Shown here piece after piece: positions 11,306 through 21,751 of a stretch of DNA of 64,000 nt. Each line of letters begins with the position of its first letter. Within the stretch, counting starts at the first letter, position 1. The stretch comes from Silybum marianum. Taxonomy: Eukaryota; Streptophyta; Magnoliopsida; Asterales; Asteraceae. The notes under the pieces were generated by a model that searched no databases, was not told where the DNA came from, and worked only from the letters and a program-made list of their open reading frames with translations. The translations under genes were made by a program, and so were the position numbers. The DNA lies in assembly GCA_036898165.1 (NCBI GenBank), contig CM072528.1, positions 1,674,001 through 1,738,000 on the forward strand, given 5' to 3'.

Positions 11306-11996
11306 ATATAGTTCATGTCATGTCTATTTGACAATTTTTAGGATTAATCATTCTTGATTTTCTCATAGAAGAAGGAACGATGCCGGATTCAATAATCTTT
11401 ATAAAGTATACGTGTTGATAACGTGTTATGAATATAACGATAATAGGGATCGAAAGAGAGAAAGATGAGAGGGAAAAAGCTTGTTTATTAATTAATATAC
11501 AATGCATATATATAGTTATAGATAGATTAGTATCTAAAAGTTACAATACATATCAAATACATATACTTATGGATAATAAAGGGATTGATATATATTCCAT
11601 ATATATCTCTTTCCATAACAGTTATTATTAAATAATTATATATATAATTGATCGAATAAATTGTGAATGTTATTAAGGTTTTAATATACATCCTCTTAAA
11701 AACATATTTTAGTACTGGAACAGTATTTTAGCTTTATTGGGTTTTTAGTGGTTTGATCCATTTTTGTTTGTTTAATTGTTGAAATGGGTTTTTATATGCC
11801 GCAATCCGATCTTTTATGTCCACATGCCTTCTCATTTTCCCACTTGCTTTTTTTCCCTTTGAAAACCCTTTTCAGACTTTCGGTTACACACTTATTGCTC
11901 TATATTCATTTAACTATATATATTTTTTTAAATAAAAGCAATGTTGATATATGTGTGTGTTAACACTTAATTGTGGACGCATGAGTCACCTTTTAG
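11306..11996. other. spacer, no gene seen
   Basis: AT-rich DNA without recognisable exons, RNA genes or strong repeats. Confidence 0.4.
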
Positions 11997-12990
11997 GTGC
12001 GTTTAGTATATGAAACAGTATAGGATAAGACAAAACTCACTGTTACGTGTTTGACACGATATTAAACAAGACAAGAATTTACTATTTCATGTTTGATGTG
12101 ACATAAGATAGGGACAGGAACTGGGACAAGGGGGACATAGTGGGACAAAAAATGTTTTTTGTTGTTCCACTAAAATAGGTGGAACAAGATGGGACAAAAA
12201 TGAGAAATAAACTAAAATATCACTAATCGACTTTCATTTGATATATATAACCTTTATATGGTGTTTGTTTTAATGGTCACGACCGCCGCTATCGTCGATG
12301 GCCATCAATAGTCACCAACCACCGTCGTCCATCGCCACCACCACCATCCATCTCCACTACCAGTGGGTCGTCTCACATCCACCAAAACCACCAACACAAA
12401 TACACTACCGTCTTAACGTCCTCTATAACCACCATCGACCACTGCCCACCGTCGCCACCACTAGTACCATCAGTCACTACCACCTCCTCCACCATTGTCG
12501 ACCACTATCTGTCTATCCACCATCTTTACGTCCTTCATAATCACCATCACCACTATACACCATCTTCACATCCTCAACAATCGCCAATGTATATGCTTCC
12601 ACAATCATTGTTGTTGCAACAATCTTCACCATGCCTCCGTCAAACCGAATAAAGCATAATTTCTCATTTGTACGTATGAGGTTTTTCAAACTTTCATTAA
12701 TTATAACATTTTTTTCATTCAAGCTTTGTACTATTATGTATGTATGAATTTATGTATATGAAAGTTGTGTAAAAATATTTATAAACTATATTATTTAATT
12801 TTTTTATATTTATGTTAATTATAAATATTATATGATATATAGAATGATAAACACCAGAGATACACTTGTTCTATCCAATTTTACCATCTTGTCATATCCT
12901 ACCATCTTGTCCAATTCAGTCCTGTCCAATCCTACCATCCTCATGTTCAGTCATGCATTGTCCAATCATGTATGCATATCAAACAATACT
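11997..12990. mobile_element. probable 1-kb TIR element with CAC-rich core (family Y)
   Basis: The left end GCGTTTAGTATATGAAACAG and the right end GTATGCATATCAAACAATAC are loosely inverted. Sub-terminal GACAAGATGGGACA and TGTCCAATCCTACCATC blocks are also inverted. The centre (12280-12600) is CACCAC/CATC-rich low-complexity DNA. Similar right ends occur near 33300-33412 and 39420-39475. Confidence 0.45.
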
Positions 12991-13002
12991 TGAAAAACGG
13001 AC

Positions 13003-13085
13003 ATAAAACCCCCTGGGACTCGAACTGATGACTTTTGAAAAGGATTTCAAAGGCTCAAGCCTTATTCCCACTTAGACCTAACACA
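13003..13085 (-). repeat. possible SINE or tRNA-like fragment
   Basis: On the minus strand a B-box-like GTTCGAGTCCC follows an A-box-like TTAGGTCTAAGTGGG at tRNA-like spacing. No poly-A tail or target duplication was found, so this is tentative. Confidence 0.35.
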
Positions 13086-13386
13086 CAAGCTTTTAGTCTT
13101 GGCAATGCTATGGTATCTAGAATACCTAAGGTAGCCAAGACAACCAAATGAGCAACTCATTATACCCAGTCGGATACTATTCACACTCGTACTTCTTTTG
13201 AAATACTATTAGGTTTATGTAAGTTTAAGTTTTTCGTTATTTTGGTTATATTTATTGTTTGAACCTCTCCACTCTTTATATATAGTTAGGTTCATACGAG
13301 AATAATATCCAAATAAGATAACGTAAAAATGATAAATCATGTGATGGGAAAATCACATGTAATTTAACCGTTTTTGTATTTATATT

Positions 13387-14166
13387 ATGGGAAAAGTTCA
13401 AAAAAGTCGAACGAACTATCATGTTTTGAATGGTTAAGTCTCTAAACTATTTTTTTGAATGAAAAAACCATTAAATTTTTTCCCATTTTGAGTGATTAAG
13501 TCCTTTAACTATTATTTTGGATGAAAAAATCATTAAACTTTATCATTTTGAATGAAAAAACCATTAAACTTTATCATTTTGAATGAAAAAACCATTAAAC
13601 TTTATCATTTTGAATGAAAAACCCATTAAACTTTCTCATTTTGAGTGAATAAGTCCCCAAACATATTTTGAAAAAATAAATCATCGAACTTTTAAAAATT
13701 GGTTACATGCATTATTATAACAAAAAAACTACTTGTAATCGACTATAAATGTTTAAAGTAAAAAGATAAAAAAAAAACAGATCAAAAAGAGTAGATCGAT
13801 GGCAGGATCCAACAACATGATAGACAATATGGAAAATACAACGATGGGACAACGAGGAATGGTGAGGGGGAGTGATATCGATGTTTGGCTGGCATAGAGT
13901 TTAGGAATTAGGAACGATAAAACTGATTTAAGTTTTGTTTTTCACTTTAAAACTTTCCAAGTTGGTTACCAATATTTTTTTTTTTTGGGTTAAAAGAATG
14001 TAAGTAACTAATTTTAAAGTTCGATGATTTATTTCATTAGAAAAAAATGTGTAAGGACTTAATCATTCAAAATAAAAAATTTCAATATTTTTTTTCATTC
14101 AAAAAAAGTAGTTTAAAAACTTAATTATTCAAAACCGAATGGTTGGATTTTTTTTAACTTTTTGGT
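13387..14166. mobile_element. long foldback element with internal 32-base tandem repeats
   Basis: The left arm (AAAAGTTCAAAAAAGTCGAA, CATGTTTTGAATGG) and right arm (ATTCAAAACCGAATGG, TTTTTTTTAACTTTTTGG) are inverted relatives. From about 13515 to 13650 a unit GAATGAAAAAACCATTAAAC plus TTTATCATTTT repeats four to five times. Confidence 0.5.
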
Positions 14167-14187
14167 TACTTTCCTAATGGGAAACTT

Positions 14188-14189
<2 letters not shown>

Positions 14190-14254
<65 letters not shown>
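14190..14254. repeat. (TA)n-(TG)n microsatellite
   Basis: Simple repeat about 320 bases before the ERF start codon, probably within or near its promoter. Confidence 0.9.
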
Positions 14255-14570
14255 TCAAAAGGGTGTTGACCATTGAGTGAAGAAAGGCCTTCCACCTATA
14301 GAAGAAACAGAAGGTAGGGAGGGAACAACAAGGAAAGTAATGAAAGAGACTTCACAATAGACTGTTGACTTCTTCAATATGAATTCAAAGGGTACTTTAG
14401 TCTTTTTCACATCCTTCATAATTTAAAAAAAAAATCAAAAATAGAAAAAAAAGAAAGAGGGAAGAAAGAAGTGAAAACGTGTTTTCAAACATCAATATAC
14501 CCACCACACCACCACACAATAAAACCAGTAAACTCCATCTCATCGGAATCCATATTTCCTTCGCCGGAAA

Positions 14571-15239
14571 ATGCCAAAACCCACCGGAAATAACTCGCCG
14601 GCTCAGGCAACTCTTCTCGTACCCCACGGATCTGAACTCAAACCCGATATTAGATTCAGAGGTGTCAGAAAGAGACCTTGGGGTAGATTCGCCGCCGAGA
14701 TTCGAGATCCATGGAAGAAAACCAGAGTTTGGCTCGGAACTTTCAACTCCGCCATGGATGCCGCCCTCGCTTACGACGCCGCCGCTCGGAATCTCCGTGG
14801 ACACAAAGCGAAAACAAATTTTCCATTGAATATGACGTCATACCGTCAACAAAAGTTACAAAACCCTAACGATCTTCATCGTTTCCATCAGAATCAATAC
14901 TCCGATTACCAGACGATCGTTCCACAAAATCCGACCTGTAGCAGTTTGAGTAGTACTCTCGAGTCTAACAGTGGATCTAGACCGCCGGTGAAGTCTGATT
15001 TTGATTTACCTCGCCGGAGACACCATCCTTTATCGCCGCCGGTGTTTCCAGATGATTGTCGTAGCGACTGTGATTCGTCTTCATCGGTGGTTGTTGACGG
15101 AGGTGATGCCGGAGAAACTGGTTGTTCATCTTTCACAAAACGATTGAAATCGATCGATTTGAATATGCCGCCACCGGTGGATGAATTTGAGGTAGGGTTT
15201 TTGGTGGATGATGATTGTACAACAACACTTCGACTTTGA
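14571..15239 (+). CDS. class II ERF transcriptional repressor with EAR motif
   Basis: Single-exon AP2/ERF transcription factor of 222 residues. The AP2 domain spans about residues 28-86: RFRGVRKRPWGRFAAEIRD, WKKTRVWLGTF, then YDAAARNLRGHKAKTNFP. The A and D at the B-group positions (AAEIRD) mark it as ERF, not DREB, so GCC-box binding is expected. The C-terminal third is rich in S and D, and IDLNMPPPV near residue 199 is a DLNxxP EAR motif, known to recruit TOPLESS-type co-repressors. Overall it resembles the ERF3/ERF4/ERF7 subgroup of short repressors in the ethylene response; I cannot assign the exact orthologue. The start is the first ATG after a CA- and AAG-rich leader. No intron, as usual for the subgroup. 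Confidence 0.93.
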   Translation: MPKPTGNNSPAQATLLVPHGSELKPDIRFRGVRKRPWGRFAAEIRDPWKKTRVWLGTFNSAMDAALAYDAAARNLRGHKAKTNFPLNMTSYRQQKLQNPNDLHRFHQNQYSDYQTIVPQNPTCSSLSSTLESNSGSRPPVKSDFDLPRRRHHPLSPPVFPDDCRSDCDSSSSVVVDGGDAGETGCSSFTKRLKSIDLNMPPPVDEFEVGFLVDDDCTTTLRL

Positions 15240-15869
15240 ATTTGAATTTGAGAGTTGAAAACGAATTTGATAACTGAAAATCTATGGAAAAAAGATGAGA
15301 AGATTAGGGTTTCTTTTTGTTTGTTTATTCTAAATATTAAAAAAAGATCAGAAGATTATGAATTAACATTGGCTATCTATCGCCATTTATTGGTTTTACC
15401 CAAATTTTATTGGGTAAGGAATTGATAATAAAACGATATTCTTTCCTATTATATGTTAACTGTTGTTATACTTATTCGTAATGTTTTGACTCTTTGAATT
15501 AACGTACGAGTAGTTGAGTTGGTCGGGTGGGAGTTATTTGAACAATTTAGGTTACATTAGCCAAAAATAAGTTAGCTTAATATTATTATTATTATGGTTC
15601 GAGAGACAATAAGGCCTTGTTTGTTATTTCATTTTAAGCTCTTTTAATCACCACTTATGTATGATTATCTGCTTAGACAAGTTTCGAACTATATCGTAAT
15701 CGAAATCGACTTTAACAAAGACTCTTAAAAAACAAACACCACCTAACAGTATCTACTCGGACACTACAGTGGCAATGTGTTGAATCAACAGCAGACAGTA
15801 AGCGTCTTTTTGATGGGCGCTTTATTCCGGCTCCGCTTCAGTTGGCAAAGCATAAGTTACCTTGTTAAA
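15240..15869. other. ERF 3' flank and degraded repeat
   Basis: The 3' untranslated region runs into AT-rich DNA. 15612-15752 has GGCCTTGTTTGTT and AAACAAACACCACC ends, typical of a short TIR element. No gene seen. Confidence 0.4.
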
Positions 15870-16056
15870 ACACAATAGCGTTTTGGAATCTTATTGTCAT
15901 TTTTTTCAATTATAATTATAATTAATATTAATTATTTATTTTTATTTTTTAATATTACATTATTATACGCTAGTGTTTTGCCAAACATGATTTTTTCATC
16001 GGTCAGCTTATCAACCATCCACTAGCTTATCAGCTAGTTTGTCAAACATAGCCTTG
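15870..16056. mobile_element. truncated family J MITE
   Basis: Matches the right half of the complete copy at 42811-43176 (TAGCGTTTTGG, GCCAAACATGATTTTTTCAT, CAAACATAGCC end). Confidence 0.55.
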
Positions 16057-16237
16057 ATCTAATGTTTAAGTTTGACAAATCTTAAACCAACCCAACTTAA
16101 CCTAATCAAAACAAAAACTAAACCTTTTTGTTGAAGGAAGTAAATTAAAGTAAATACATATAAAAAAGTCAAGAAAGGATAATTACGGTTGAAAATTGTG
16201 ATATAATTTTAAATATACTTAATTATGGGTTGGTTTA

Positions 16238-16267
<30 letters not shown>

Positions 16268-16272
<5 letters not shown>

Positions 16273-16863
16273 GTTGTTCATCGGTTGACATCCATTGGAT
16301 GTGAGAGAAACCGAACCGATCCAGTCATCCATTGTATGTTGGATTTTGTCAACCGAACCGATTTGATTATCATCAGACAACCGAACTGATCCAATTCAAT
16401 GGATGTTTGGATCTGTTCGGTTTCATTCAATGGATGATCCGATGTGATTGGATGGATCCATCCGGTGTATTAATTCAAGCCAAATTTTTTAACAATGAAA
16501 CAAATTAATTAATCACTTTTAATATGTATTAAAACCAACACAAGTAAAGCTAAAAATTCAAAAACCGGCACAAAGCAAATTTCGATTTAAGCAAATTGAA
16601 GACAAACTAACTGGATGATAGTTGAATGATGGTTGGATGGTCATTGGATGGTAATCGGATGGTTAATTGGATGGTCGTTGGATGGTTAATTGAATGGTAA
16701 ATTGGATGGTAATTGGATGTTGACCGGTTTGGTTCAGTAAGTTATGGATTGTCATCCAAGAACCAATCGGTCCAAATTGGATGTTGAAAATTTCAACCCG
16801 ATCCGATCCAATTATAGTCGGTCGGTGCTAATTGGATCGGTTGATTTTTTTGCACATCCTTAG
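16268..16863. mobile_element. TIR element rich in TTGGATGG (family P)
   Basis: The left end GTTCATCGGTTGACATCC and right end GGATCGGTTGATTTTTTTGC are inverted. Sub-terminal CGAACCGATCCA blocks pair with the opposite side, and ATTGGATGGT is repeated about eight times between 16620 and 16720. Preceded by a (TA)n tract. Confidence 0.55.
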
Positions 16864-16904
16864 GTTAATCAAAGACTTAACAATCGTAATAAATTTGTAG
16901 TATA

Positions 16905-17076
16905 TAAAGGCATCGGGTTCATCGAGTTGAGTTGGGTTGGGTTCCAATTACCCCAACCCGATTCCAACCCAATGTTTGACCTATTTTTACATCAACTATA
17001 TGTCGAGTTACTTCGGACAAAGTTTTTTGGGGTTGGGTTAGCCGGGTTGGTCGGTATTTTGAGCACCCCTAAGTAT
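16905..17076. repeat. short TIR-like repeat
   Basis: GGGTTGGGTTCCAATTACCC on the left and GGGGTTGGGTTAGCCGGGTTGG on the right, ending AGCACCCCTAAG. Probably a degraded element; ends not firmly placed. Confidence 0.35.
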
Positions 17077-17173
17077 AATTGTGTAATCGCACTTAATACG
17101 ATAGTATACAATAAATCAAATCGAAAATCTATTAGTTAACATGTGGTATTTAATTTTTTTACCATATAGTTTA

Positions 17174-17403
17174 TAGGATTGGGCTCCGGTGATAAGTGTT
17201 ATATATGGAGAGAAGTGTAAGTAGTGGTTATTCACCGTTGGATGAGAAATGAATGCACATTAGTATGAAATGCACCGAAATAAGATGCATCGAGATGCAC
17301 CAGATCAATTCCCTTATAAAGCGCAATTCATGGAAGAACATGAGATTAGAAGTGATCAATAGTTCAGATCCACTTCTCACCATTAACTCAATTTCTCATA
17401 CCA
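17174..17403. mobile_element. family D element copy
   Basis: Starts AGGATTGGGCTCCGGTGA. Contains GAGAGAAGTGTAAGTAGTGG and ends with the inverse CTTCTCACCATTAACTC. Confidence 0.6.
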
Positions 17404-17504
17404 TATTTACGTCATAGTTTATATTAATTAACATATTGTACTATTAGTGAATTGTTTTAAATATAATATGAAACGATAAAAATGTATTAATTCTTAAACA
17501 TGTT

Positions 17505-17672
17505 CTGTTTGGTCATTTTATAATTTTCATCTAGCTTATCGGCTAGTGTTTTGCCGAACATATTTAGTTCATCAGTTATCTTATAACTTTATCAGTTAGC
17601 TTATTAGTCAACAACTAACTTTTAAGTTATCAGCTAACTTATTAGTACCAACTAGTTTACCAAACATATTCT
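17505..17672. mobile_element. truncated family J MITE
   Basis: Repeats the right half of the family (TGTTTTGCCGAACAT, ATCAGCTAACTTATTAG, TTTACCAAACATATTC). Confidence 0.5.
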
Positions 17673-17827
17673 AAAGACTTTTTCTTAAAACTGTTTTATA
17701 AGGTACTATAGATTGTCTATAATTTATTTCGTCTATGATTTGAGCTGGATTCATGATGAATTAAAGAATAAGGATTATTCCCTGAAGGCCTCAAATTAAT
17801 AATTTCATGCATGAAAATTGAAATTAA

Positions 17828-18124
17828 GGGGCCGTTTACCAAATCTTACCCGGGTAAGTGCTTACAGGCAAAATTCAACACTATCACTTACACACCGGGT
17901 AAGATTTTAGTCCACAAAAACGGCATCGTATGCAACAATTTACCCGGTAAGCACTTATCGTGATAAGATTCGTCGCAATCACTTACCCGGGTAAGACTCT
18001 TGGTCATTGTTTTCCTTGTCTTCGCTCTTACCGGGTAAGATTTTTGGTACCTATTATATTTCTCCGGTAAGATAATATGACTTGGTAAGCACTTACTTAG
18101 ATAAATGTTTGGTAAACGGCCCGT
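17828..18124. mobile_element. Tourist-like MITE, family H copy 2
   Basis: Starts GGGGCCGTTTACCAAATC after TAA and ends GGTAAACGGCCCG before TAA. The interior carries ACCCGGGTAAG and TTACCCGGTAAGC palindromes. Complete copy, 170 bases before the tRNA gene. Confidence 0.8.
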
Positions 18125-18295
18125 AAGTAATCGATAAAACTTCTTTTATGTTCGTCTAAAAATAACATTATATCATCCAAAGTTTTAAATAAAAAATAAT
18201 TTCTTGATATATTTAACTTTTGTTTGATAATTTTAATGTAATTGTTTGCAGTAGAAAAATGTTTACAAAAATTACAGCACCGAGATAAAATGTAA

Positions 18296-18368
18296 GCCGT
18301 TCTAGCTCAGTTGGTAGAGCGCGTGGCTTTTAACCACGTGGTCGTGGGTTCGAGTCCCACGGATGGCG
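18296..18368 (+). tRNA. tRNA-Lys, anticodon UUU
   Basis: A 73-base cloverleaf. Acceptor GCCGTTC pairs with GGATGGC (two G-U pairs), D arm GCTC/GAGC, anticodon stem CGTGG/CCACG with loop CTTTTAA giving anticodon TTT, T arm GTGGG/CCCAC with loop TTCGAGT, discriminator G. No intron and no encoded CCA, as expected for a nuclear gene. A TTTT terminator for RNA polymerase III follows at 18379-18382. The internal A and B boxes are intact. Confidence 0.97.
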
Positions 18369-18474
18369 TTTGCGATGCTTTTATATAACATTTTTTGAAC
18401 GTTTATTGATGCATAAATTCATCATTATTTTTTATAATATAATATAATATAATAATACTATAAATAAAGTCTTA

Positions 18475-18807
18475 CAGTAAATTACGTTTTTGTCCCTATT
18501 ATGGTTTGTTAAAAAAAGCAGATTTCATCCTTATGGTTTAGATATTGCGATTTTCATCCCTATAGTTTGTAAATTATTGCTATTTTCGTCCTTAGGATTC
18601 ATACTTTATTGCTATTTTCGTCCTTAGGATTCATACTTTATTGCTATTTTCGTCCTTAGGATTCATACTTACAAAGGTAAGAATTGGTAAAGGGATGAAA
18701 ATAGTATTAAATTACAAACCATAGGGATGAAAATAGCAATTTCTAAACCACAGGGACTAAAGCTGCAATTTTAAACAAACCATAGGGACGAAAAATGTAA
18801 TTTACTC
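18475..18807. mobile_element. foldback MITE with AGTAAATTAC ends (family R)
   Basis: The inverted ends AGTAAATTACGTTTTTGTCC and GGACGAAAAATGTAATTTAC enclose inverted CATAGGGATGAAAATAGC blocks. GCTATTTTCGTCCTTAGGAT repeats three times near 18565-18665. Confidence 0.75.
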
Positions 18808-19283
18808 AAAGTGTTATAATTAATGGAGAAAAAGGAGATTTTTTTTTCTATCTAATAGACCTTATTTCGGTTAAATAAAAAAAATAGACCTTATTTTAAA
18901 TAAATTAAATAAAAGATGTAAATACATATTTTTAATATGAAAAGAAAAATATATATTAACAAATATTGAATTCATAATAAAAAATTAAAAGTAAGGAAAA
19001 TGTCATTATATAAAATAGTGGTAGAAAGGTGTAGGTGTCATTTAAGGTTGTATATTTATAAATTTAGCAAATTAGCAAGTAACATGGCATGTGGACTTCA
19101 TAATTTGACAGCTTTGACGACATTTCCCTCCTGTACACGTGGCATCCATACTCCTATATTCTTTACCATTTCATTTTATTATTTTAGTAATATCTCATAA
19201 TTAAATTAATTTTTTTTTTAAAGAATTAAATTAATTTTTCTTTAAAGAATTAAATTAATTTTTTTGAAAACCCACATTTTTTT
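18808..19283. other. AT-rich spacer, no gene seen
   Basis: Simple AT-rich DNA with short direct repeats (AAAGAATTAAATTAATTTTT, three times near 19200-19262). Confidence 0.4.
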
Positions 19284-19630
19284 AGGCCATGTTTGGCAAA
19301 CTAGCTGATAAGCTAGCTGATAACTGATAAGTTAGTTGATAGTTTATAAGCTAGCTGATGACTTATAAGCTATCTGATGAACAAATTATGTTTGGCAAAA
19401 CTAGCTGATAACCATTTAAATGACTAAAAAGAACATCTTGAAAAAATAATAATTAATATTAATGAGGGTATAATCGGAAAATATGACAAAAAACTCCTCA
19501 TAAGCTATTTAAAGTAGCTTATCAATAAGTTTAAATTTTATAAAGTCGAACATGTGCATCCAAACACGTATCTTGAAAATAAAATTATAAGCTAACTTAT
19601 AAGCTAGCTTATTTTTGCCAAACAATGCCA
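19284..19630. mobile_element. family J MITE, near complete
   Basis: Starts AGGCCATGTTTGGCAAAC and ends TTTGCCAAACAATGCC. The interior is full of AGCTGATAAGCTAGCT palindromes. Internal AT region as in the 42811 copy. Confidence 0.7.
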
Positions 19631-20993
19631 TATAATCAACATGGTTTTCAGCTACTATATTAGTCTAATTATATCAATAAAATCAACATCGCTCTTTTTT
19701 TACTACTATAATTTTTTTTTTCAAAAACATATAATCTAAAAGTCAAGTTTTGATACTTTATAAATGAAAAAAAAAAACTTTTTTAATCGCAGATTTTTGG
19801 ATTAGCTTAAACACATTGACTAATCTGACCACAAATAGTCTGATGAACTTCTATCGGTACAAAGGTTTTCACAACATTTGAATTTAAACCTAAAATACTG
19901 GGATTTTCACTAAATGTTCAGGTTACTTAATTGATGTGCCATAATTCAAATGGTTCATAATAATTTAGGTAATTTAGTATTAACAAACTACTTTTAATAG
20001 ATTATATACCAAATCAAATTTATAATGTGATATAAAAATTATTAGGTTTAAGATTTTTTTTTTAGGTCTAAAGTTAATTTACTGCTTTCATATTTTTTAT
20101 TTTACTTTGATTAGATATAGCAAAGCTATGACTAATGTTTTACAATAATATCAATCACATTTTTCTAAATAATAAAAATATCATAATTATAGTTTGTAGA
20201 AAGGAATGAATGAATGTGGAAATGAATTTTCTGTTCTTAAATTTAATCTGAAATATATATTTAGGCTTATTTAAGAATAGATTGATTATATTGTATAATA
20301 TTAAATATATTTTTTTATTTTCATCCTTACTAATTATTACTTAATGTCTTTAATTAACCATCCTTTTAATCTTCTAAATATGTAAACATAAACAATTTTA
20401 TTGTCATTTTTACACTTAAAAAATGTAAAATATTGGTAGCACATTAGCACTTACAGATTCTATTATTCCTTAACATTTTATACATAAATAAAGTTTTGAT
20501 TTTGCCATGTAACATGTACACTAATGATTGAGGGTAGGTCATGACAAAAAAAATGTATTGATATTTTTTTATAGACATTTACCTTATCTTTCTTAAAAAA
20601 AAATTAAAATTTAAGCTTACAACTTATATACTACTTACGTAAAACTAAGGTGGCGTTTGTTTGTTAGGAGGTTTTGAAGTCTGATTTCAGTTCTGAAATG
20701 GTTACGAAATGTCTAAACGAATCAGACATAAGTGATGATTAAGAGCTTAAACTGAAAAAACAAACAATTTATAATTCTTTTTAAAGTTCATAAAACTATT
20801 TGATACTCTATAGAACTGATAACTAACCTAAGACTCTTTCACTATCTAAAAACTACATTAAATCATAAAATAAAAGCGAAATATACATGGAATAGAACGA
20901 ATTATGAATTCGGATTGACTGATGGTTCGAGTTCTCAAATTTAGAACTAAGATGTATCATATGGCATTCGACTTTAAGAAAGAAGCAGTTTAC
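19631..20993. other. AT-rich spacer, no gene seen
   Basis: Long AT-rich non-coding stretch. 20650-20770 has a GGCGTTTGTTTG end and an AAAACAAACAATT inverse, a likely short TIR element. Confidence 0.4.
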
Positions 20994-21222
20994 GAGCATC
21001 TCCAATATATTATTCAAAATAAAGTTTTTTGCATTTTTTTTTTCTCCAAAATATTTTCCAAAACTTTCTCAAAAAAGGAGAAAGAAATAAAAGATAAAAT
21101 TCTCCAAATATAGAGAATCCTTAAAATTGATTGCTTAAGAGTGATAAATGATTTTTTATTATTATTTTCATCAAAAAGAGTCTTTGAAATCAAATTTTGA
21201 CAAATCCGTTAAAGGTGCTCTA
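20994..21222. mobile_element. MITE with GAGCATCTCCAA end (family U)
   Basis: The left end GAGCATCTCCAATATAT and right end TTAAAGGTGCTC are inverted. A second member is at 62382-62672. Confidence 0.5.
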
Positions 21223-21684
21223 TAAATTAGGTTATTTTTTTAAAGACAGCTAAATACACCCATATATATTATTAAATATACCTTTATCTACAAATTTTCA
21301 TCTCATAGATATCAAAACTTACCTTTTATATTCTCAACCCATGATTTGAATTGATTCAACATAAAATGGGTATATATAGTAGAGTTAGATGAATAGTAAC
21401 CAAATAAGAAAACAGTTAAATTACATTTGACTTTACACTAAAATCACAAGTGATTCACAGTATCACAAGACTTTAGGTTGCGGGTCACATCATCCCTGCA
21501 CCGTAACGTTGACCATTACTGTAAAATCACATGTAATTTTATACTTCATATTCTTCTATTTATTTACTGTTATCGTTTGAAGCTCCTCTGTATTTATTGT
21601 AAATTAAAGGAGGAAATAATTCAAATAACATAACGAATTGCAAAGAGTCCCAAAGTTGAGGGGTCTTTTCTGAAAATATTCCTT

Positions 21685-21692
21685 TATAAAAG
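21685..21692 (+). promoter_or_regulatory. TATA box of the DUF3537 gene
   Basis: TATAAAAG lies 60 bases before the start codon, at a spacing compatible with a short leader of about 35 bases. Confidence 0.55.
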
Positions 21693-21751
21693 CTTCTTCT
21701 CTGTCTCACTCCATCAAGCAACGAACCAGCATCAAACATCAGAGCTACTCC

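Noticed and set aside
12298..12540. 80-residue frame rich in H, P, S and T
   Set aside because: Low-complexity CAC/CATC sequence in the middle of a probable TIR element.
14397..14829. Frames of 135 and 116 residues overlapping the ERF gene start
   Set aside because: Shadows of the ERF coding sequence in other frames; the ERF frame holds the full AP2 domain and EAR motif.
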